Below are positions 38,401-47,400 of a DNA stretch of 64,000 nt, piece after piece. The stretch comes from Heliocidaris erythrogramma (taxonomy: Eukaryota > Echinodermata > Echinoidea > Camarodonta > Echinometridae), in assembly GCA_025617745.1 (NCBI GenBank), contig CM046873.1:28347410-28411409 (forward strand). The letters run 5' to 3'. The position numbers and the translations under genes were made by a program. Under the pieces are notes generated by a model that saw only the letters and a program-made list of their open reading frames with translations, was not told where the DNA came from and did no database searches. Within the stretch, counting starts at the first letter, position 1; each line of letters starts with the position of its first letter.

Positions 38401-41400
38401 AACAAATTAAAATAAAAAAGCAGTCCTCACCTATTGCTGTAGTGACGTTTGGCACTGCACGAGTGAGAAGAGAAGCAACCAAGCTTCAGTTGTTAAACAT
38501 GAATGAACTAAAGAAATTAAAGAGCAATCCTTACCTTTTGCTGTAGTGACTTTTGGCACTGCACGAGAGAGATGAGAAGTAACCAAGCTTCAATTGTTCA
38601 ACATGAATGAACTCAAGAAATTAAAAAGCAATCCTTACCGTTTACTGTAGTGACTATTTGCACTGCATGACAGAGATGAAAAACAACCAAGCTGGACTCT
38701 TCTTCCACCTGATCGCTTCATCACCCAACCCTCCCTACAAAAAGACAAATTTAAGAAAAGTTAGGAAAATGGTAATAATTACCGGTACAGATAATATTCA
38801 CAAGGGCTACTTAAACAGTATTATGTTGATAGATGTTGTGCATTACAACAGAAAATATGTTTTTTCTCACATTTTTTACGGCAGCGTGTTTAAGATTTAA
38901 GAGTCTAAATCCCCTCCAGCCCCCACATATTCATTCATGATTTCACTATGTGAAAATCTCTTGTAATGATTCTTAGTTCTAAGTTCTTGCCACAATGTGA
39001 GGATTTCCAAAAATTTCCCAAACTAGAACTTTCATACGGTAATCAGAATTCCTGACCCTTGAACTTGTACTTACTTCCCCTTCTCACCCAGTTCGTCCAC
39101 AAATGAGATATGACTGACCTCCAAGAACTCAAGCTGTATAAGTATACACAAAATGACAAAGGTCACAAAAGATGAAAGTAGGAAGTAAATCATTAGCTAA
39201 GATTTACAAGAGGTTTAAAGGACAGTACAGCTATTCAGTACCGGGTCATTCCACAGGGTTGGAACAACTCGTGTGGGTGACACAACATTTGCTCCTGTGA
39301 CATTTGCTCAATCATCCATATCGCGAAAGGTCAAAGGTTAAGGTCTAGGTCATGATTTATTTTTTTTTGAGGACAATGAAGATTAGGATTAGGGTTAGGA
39401 ATGGGGTTATGGTTAGGTTTAGGATTAGGATTAAGATGACAAAGTTAAACCTGAGCAATTGTCACAGGAGCAAATGTCATGGAACCATTTTTGTGACAGA
39501 CCAGAAGTAAGGAACTTTGTCTCCTATCAACCGTAAGGAAGCTTAGCGAAATGCAATGGCGCATAAAGACGTGGGAAAGATGCAAAGACTTTTCAATCAT
39601 TTTGTCACATGCGTCTTTCCCCGCGTTTTTACATGCCACGTTTTTCTACGCTACATGTACCAAAAAAAATGTTCGCTAAAATGGAGTTCAACATTAAAGG
39701 CATAGCCACATATGTTGAGAAGTACTCCAGCTTCATGGTGAAACAATATAGCAGACCAAAATTGTATGGAAAAAATTATTAGACCAAGCATGGTTACTGA
39801 AAGTGTTATATTTGTGGTAAGAAGGAAATAAACTATCATAAAAGCAAGGTACAATTGCTGGAATTTGTTATTCATTCAATGAAATACAAGGACAAATCAT
39901 TTTCATTAGTTTGAATGCATATTATAGTACCTTTATTACAGAAGCTTGGTCTAATAATGTTTTCCAGGGCTGTATTGTTATATAAATGTGATGTCCATGT
40001 AACGGTGGTAAAAAAAAAATGCATTTTGAGCAAAGCTTTGAAAGAGTACCAACTGAAACAGGAATGATTCTGGTTGGGTATTACAACATGTACATGTATA
40101 TACAGCCCTGGAAAATATTATTAGATCAAGCTTCTGTAATAAAGGTACTATAATATGCATTCAAACTAATGAAAATGTTTTGTCTTTGTATTTCATGAAT
40201 GAATAACCAATTCCAGCAATTGTACCTTGCATTTATGATATTTTATTTCCTTCTTACCACAAATATAACACTTTCAGTAACCATTCTTGGTCTAATAATT
40301 TCTTCCATGGCTGTATATTCATTGCATACAAACTTCAACTGATGACTTCATCTTCCATATGTAATAGAGGATTTCCATACCATCGTTACATGGACATCGT
40401 CATAATTTTTGCCCCAACCTCATGGAATGACCTATATCACCAGAGCATGTTTGGTAATTATATCAGTCACTCTTTAAATTCACACACTAATCCATGGTAC
40501 ACATTCTGCAGCAACAATGAATTTCATGTCTAATTTCCAGATCACCAAGACCAAAACAGGCCCATTAACGACACCACTACAAGTACCTGGTATACAGGCT
40601 GGATTTCATTTCTGCTGGAACCTTACAGGAGGTAGCTCCTGATTGGCTGGTGATGGAAGAGCCATGATTCATGGTTGCAAGTTTTGATCAATGGCTGGTT
40701 TTCAGCATTAGGTACAATTATAGTAACCTTTTGAAATTCTCACCGTTTTAGGGTGGTTCCGGTAGAGTGGATTATTGGCAACACCTTGTAGATACTTCTG
40801 TAGTTGGAGCTGTTAATATACATTGCAAAATAATCAAGGGATATATCAATATACAGAATACAGAGAAAGATAAAGAAAGAGAAATAGAGAGGAAGAGACA
40901 AAGAATGGAGAAAGATAAGAAAAGGTAGGGAAGACACAAAAAAACAGATATAGACAAGAAAGGAGGCAGGGGAAAAGAGAGCAAAAAAAAAAGGATAAGT
41001 GAAATAGAGAAGAGAGAGAGAGAGAGGGTGTATGCAGGAGAGGAGGAAAAATAGGAAAAATAGTAAAAAAAGGAAACTTAAAGTGATTGGGTAACTTTGT
41101 GGAGGATTGATAAAATCTGAGCTGTCTGGCCTTACATGTTATCAGTGTATGTAATATGGTGTAAAAATGAAGCCCATGTGGAAAAAAGCACTTCAAAATC
41201 ATCATGTGCTTCACAAAAGTAAACATATGCAAGTGACCGGAAAATGCCAGACTCATTGACTCAGTGTTAGACTAAAGCGTATGGCCATACGCTTTCGTAA
41301 ATGGGAGTATTCAGTCGCAGATATCTTAATAATAGCATTATATATTTGAAAACCTTTCTATGCCTGGCTATTTATTTATCATTCTGAACATCAATACAAG

Positions 41401-44400
41401 ACAGATATCAATATTCAACAATTTATTAAATCAAGCCTCCACAAAGTTACCCAATGCCTTTAAGAGACAAGTGATAGAAATATGAGAGGGAGAGAGAGAT
41501 AGAGACAGGATAGAGGAGAGAGAGAGCAAGAGAGAGAGAGGGGAGAGAGAGGGAGAGAAAGAGAGAAAGAGTGAGAAAAGAGAAAGAGAGAAAGAGTGAG
41601 AAAAGAGAAAGAGAGAAAGAGTGAGAAAAGAGGAAGAGGGAGACATATGAAACAGGAACTATAAATAAGGCTATACGGACAACACTGCTATTTTTAATTA
41701 AGTAAACAAACAAGTTTATCTTGAGATCAGAGTTCGAACACTGCGTCACGTATTGACATAAATACTTTATATCCTGTATTGGTTTTTTCAAATATTTGCA
41801 TGTAAATAAAGTAATCAATATTAACCCATGCAAAGAAGTGAGCACACTATCACTATCTCTGCACTGTTAGGTCTTCATCTATGATTTTATTTTGGGAAGG
41901 GTTTAAATACACAAGCTTAACCCATAGAAGATCAGCATTTTCAAGTCAACCTCAATCATTTGATAAAACAAATATTTCATTCTATATTCTACCAGATACA
42001 TGTTCCAAAACCATCTACGAATTATTGTGATATGCATGAAAACAAATCAATGTTAAACCGTTCGATCGTTCAGTTTGTACGTATGAGCAGATACAGGCCA
42101 TGTGTGCAAAATTGTAAAATGGACCGACTAAAAAAAAATGGACAAAATGGACAGATTGTCATTCAGTTATGCTTTCATTATTCATGTATGCACCAATCCT
42201 GTAATGCATTTCAATATACAGGTAAAAGTATTTTTTTCAAAATGGGAAAGAAAAGCACCTCCTTTGCTGTGATAGTAATTAATCTAACAGGCAAACAGTG
42301 AGGCATAACCATGTTTCCAATTTCTTTGATTTTGGAGGTTTACTTGTGATTTACCTGTAATTTCATTCTGCTTTCTACAAAATGGCAAATTACTACCATA
42401 CTTTGACATTAAATCAAAATGTTTTAGAGGGGCAGCTATTCTAGAGCCAACATATTTAATCAAAAGCTCTTTGGAAGCATGCAATATATATATATACACA
42501 TGTATATACAAGGACGGAGTATTATCATTATTATTACCATTCTTTTCGCTAGCTGGTGTGCCCGGACGAGCGCATCTAACGTCCTTGGAAAATGTGGGAG
42601 GTCATTGACATCATCTGGGAGTTCTCTGAAGACTCTGTATCTCTCTCGATGGCTGCAAAATGAACATAAAGAAAAACGTTTCAAGTCACTTTATAATCAA
42701 CATATACATGTAGTTCATATTGTAATATTATGGTAACGTAGCAAATTCCTCGACTACAAAACAAGTTCTTGTTATTGTGGATTATATTTAAATACAAAAT
42801 GCTAGGAAATTAAGTATACTCTTGCAGACATGCAAACCACAAGGTTTATCAATGTAAGTCCTATCTGAGGGACTCAGTAATAGGGGATTAATACTTTACC
42901 ACGGGCACTTGCGCATATACTTGGTTTTCAACCCAAACACCCAGTTATGACTTACAAGACCACCATTCTACGACTGCTGCTACAAGTGCCCTTGGACTTC
43001 CATTGCTCAATAGAAATGATAATACTCATGTTAATTTATTAAGAATATCAATGATTGTACCATGGTATGTTAATGGAATCGATAACGATATAAACAAGCA
43101 CATCAAAAGCAACATCAGTATTTACTTTTATCATTTATTTCATATTTAGCCTAGCCTCGTGAATTCTAACAGAGTGGCTGGTACAGACCAGCATTTTATG
43201 AGACTTGCCTCCCTCTACCCACGGGTATATGAAGCCTGGCCTTGTAAATGATGAGCTCCTCATGAAGCCGGAGGAAGTGGTTGTACCTTCGGCGCACAGC
43301 CCAGGTGCACGGGCCATGCTGTATCTCTATGTAGTACCTGTGTAATGATCAATGGTACAACTTGTCAATGTTGTACAGTATCTACGGGTGATTACTGTGT
43401 AAGCCGTTATTTTTCACTCTATTTGCCATGGCAGTACTTTTGAGGCAGCTTATTATGTCAAGTGTGAATTAGGCTTAAGAGTCAACTTGTCTGTTTGTTT
43501 TTTTGTTGTTCTTTCATTTTTTTTTTTTTTTTTTTTTTGGGGGGGGGGGGGGGGAATATGTGAATTTTATTGTTATTTATTGTTACCCCTGGTCATAGGA
43601 TTTCAAGCCCACACACAAGTGTGCACCTTCTCCACTCCAACCATTTTGCACATTACTTTCATCAATCCTCACAGGTACCCATTAACTCCTAGGTAAGAGT
43701 GGCAATGTAGATTAATGTCTTCCCAAAGGACATTAGTGCCGCGGCGGGACTCGAACCGCTAACCGTATGATCCACAGTCCAGTGACGTATCCACTAGACC
43801 ACGACACCTCTACATCATGCCTTTATCATGATGATTTTCTTTTTACTCATAAAATTCCAAAACAATAACAATTGCATTGAAAGTACAACAAACAAAAAAG
43901 GCCATCTTGTTTTTCACTTTAATACTCATTTAGCATGAAAGATGACATCTCAAGCCTAGCATTAATACATTAATTTGCAAAAAACGAAATGTCTAAATAT
44001 TTGCGATATTGTCAGTGTGATATATACTGAAAAAAAGTGAAGATTGAAATTCAAATTTCAATCCTTATTTATTCTGTAGAATGATGCAGTTTAATACACA
44101 TTTCAAGTAAAAGCAATGTATATAGACCATGTCATTATCAGTTCAGAGAATTTGTCTTCTCATATTAAACTTAATTAAGCTGTAAATTTGGTTTCGACCT
44201 CATTCATAATCAACAAAGAACAAATCAGGACATATTTTGTTTCATTGTAGAATATTTGTTGAGGAAGTTCTGCTGATTTAGAAACCGCAACTGAAACAGT
44301 CCAACTATTGGCAAGAGTCACAATTCTATTAGGAAATAAAAAGCTCTTAATGATCATTCTGTTGGATGAACAAAACTGCTTCCTCAAAAAATCCAATGCA

Positions 44401-47400
44401 GGAAAATTTGACAGGAAATACAAACAATCGTCAAATATTAAAGGGAATAATTAAAGGGAATAAAACAGCCACATCCAATCATCTTTCACCGCTAATCTGC
44501 CTCATACAGCACTTTTTTACAAGAAGAAGATGTAGAACAGGGGGAAAAAGGAGAAGAGGAGGAGGAGGAAGAAGAAGAAGAAGAAGAAGAAGAAGAAAGA
44601 AGAAGAAAGAAGAAGAAAGAAGAAGACGAAGAAGAAGAAGAAGAAGAAGGAAGAAGAAGAAAGAAGAAGAAAGAAGAAGAAAAAGAAGAAGATGAAGAAT
44701 TTATAAGAAGAAAAAAAAATATGAAAGGTTTACCAAACACTACATTGGTTTTAAAGGGAACCAATCACAAAAAAATACTACATGTAGCTTGTATTGTCAT
44801 ATACATAAAATAATATCCTAAAAACTATACAAGGCATTCAAATGGTGAATGATTAAAAGTCATAAAGTGGCAAAATTAATGTATACCAGGGACCAAAAGA
44901 GGAAGTCACTTGCTAAATTTAGCAAAAATTACTGGCAGATACACCTGCACTATCTCTTTAGGGAAGAAATATACCCAAACCGCAGAGTAAATTTCTCAGA
45001 TTCCCTCTGAGACAAATAAGACCAGGAAATATTCACTCACACGAGAGAGGAATTTCCAGATATTGTGTATGCATACATGTAATGCATGCAAAAGGCCATT
45101 TTCGAAATGTATACAAACTTATACACCGGTCCTTTGCCAAGCGATGGGCAATCACATTCACCTATTACAAGTAATTGTACTTCCATAGTCAAAGTACACC
45201 TTGCATACATTAATCGTTGCTAGGTCAGGCACACATTTTAGCTTGCTCGACCAAGCAACACCTGATAGTTAAACAATCTGCATTCTGACTATTAAAATAC
45301 AATAACTTGTAAAGGATGAATGTAATGATTTGTCACTAGGGATTTGACAATGAGCAATGCATTCAATTAGAATGCATTCAATTTGAATGCATTCCAAGAA
45401 TGGCCCATTTCATAATACACTGACGTTGGACTTACAGATTCGGGTTGAGATGCAGAGTTGAATGCACTCTACCACAATCAACTATCTTGATACGGATTGG
45501 GGTTTGTTCAATAAATATACGTCTGCCCTTTCCATGGTAAGGTACAGGCTTGGCATGTAAGGTCATGTAAGGAACACCTGAAATGGAAAAGATGGGGTTG
45601 AGCATATGACTTATGAATTTAAATACTGGAAATATGTTTTAGAAGGGAGAAGCCATGGTGATCACTTTTAAAACCGCTTCAAACCGATTGAAAGGTAACC
45701 TGAAATCTGTTGTAGAAGTCATCTTGAAAGTTATTTATCACTATCGAATGACATGACAGTAAATAAATGCCAATCTAATGTAACACGACTGTTTTGCCAA
45801 TGTTGTCTACTCTCATTGTTCTTCTTCTATCCATGTTCCTCAAGTTCTCTCTCTTTCTCTCATTCCCTCATTTCTCCCTCTCTCTCTCTCAGCCTTCTGC
45901 TTACCATTTTTAGCCCTTCCCCTTCCTTCCCTCCATCTCCCTCCACCCTCTATCTCCCTCCACCCTCTATCTCCCTCCACCCTTTATCTCCCTCCACCCT
46001 CTATCTCCCTCCACCCTTTATCTCCCTCCTTTTCCCTCTCCCTCCATCTCCCTCCTCTGCTTGATCTCCCTTCTCCATCTCCCTCTATCTCCCTCTATCT
46101 CCCTCCACACTCCATCTATCTCCACCTCCCTCTCCCTCCTTTTTTCCTCCTCCCTCCATCTCCCTCACAACTCACACCTTCTCACCACACCTCACACCTT
46201 CTCTCCAATCTACATGTACATCACTCCCTCTCCTGCCCTTTGCATTTCCTTATACAGCCTAGACTTTGTCAACTTCCTTTCTTTTTCTTCCCCCACCCCC
46301 AACCACCTGGAAGCTTGGCAACTCATATCTTTACCTTTCCTGTTTCTCACTGGGGAATCGACCTGGTCTGTCCACGTTCTCTGCCTGATATTGACCTCAT
46401 GTTCAATAGCCAAGTCGCAGTTCAGAGATGACATACGCAGGAAGGCTTTCCTCCTGGCGTCAGCTGTCTGTGCCGAATTGTTAGTGGAAGTTCCAGGCAT
46501 CTCTGTGAACTCCTGCTGCAGTTCGGCCACCACAACTTCCCGTTCTGCAGCTGAAATTTGTGCATCCTCGCACTGTTGAATAGATATGACAAAATATTAG
46601 GGTGTCAATCGCCAAAAAATATTTTGCTCTGTATGTTAGAGGTTCCATGTTGTTATACTATATTATTCAAAATATGGGCTTCAAATTCTGCACTTCTATA
46701 AAGAGATAGTGCAAGTTCAATTACACTTCCTAGAAGTATGAAAGCAACTTGTGAGTAGACTATTCAACACACCCGTACAAGCTCACAAAGATAAGGGCTC
46801 GCGCGGAACCCAAATTGGTACTGGGTGAACACTAAGTATTAGAAACTGCATACTTGTATTATACTTAGACAGTTAGACATCAATTAGATTGGTTCACATA
46901 AAACATTTACCAATGTGGGTGAGTTGCTGTGGCACTCGGTGTAGGCTGGTTGTCTGTACAAGTTACTTGACGAGTCCCAGAGTAATGTAAAACAAATCTT
47001 CTGCGCTAACTTTGGGGTGGGGTGGGGTTAAACTTTCTATTTCCTTAAAATGTTGCTGTGACTTTAAAAAGGGTTGATAAACACTGCTCAAAATGATTGA
47101 CATACCTGAAAATCCAGCATTGACTTGCTAGCCTTGATGATGCTTTCTATACGGGTCTCTGGGGCTTCCTCTGCGTTCATTTTGGATGAATCCCAGTCAA
47201 AGGTCCTGTATGATATCCTACTACTCCCCGACAACCTAATGAACAAATGAACAAAACAGAGGAATATTGGTTATTTGTGATATCAGGGAATGCTGATGAT
47301 GATGATAATACATGCAAAAACTTAAAGTTGGCCGGAGTGGAACCAGAAAATTCGGACAAGCAATAAGAACATTATATACTAGAAAACAATAACTTTTTGA

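Noticed and set aside
44366-44764. Arg/Lys-rich and Ser-rich frames
   Set aside because: Translations of the GAA array, no unique sequence.
45753-46579. Plus-strand proline/serine-rich frames of 103 and 172 codons
   Set aside because: They translate the CTCCCT minisatellite and the antisense of PLD exon 3.
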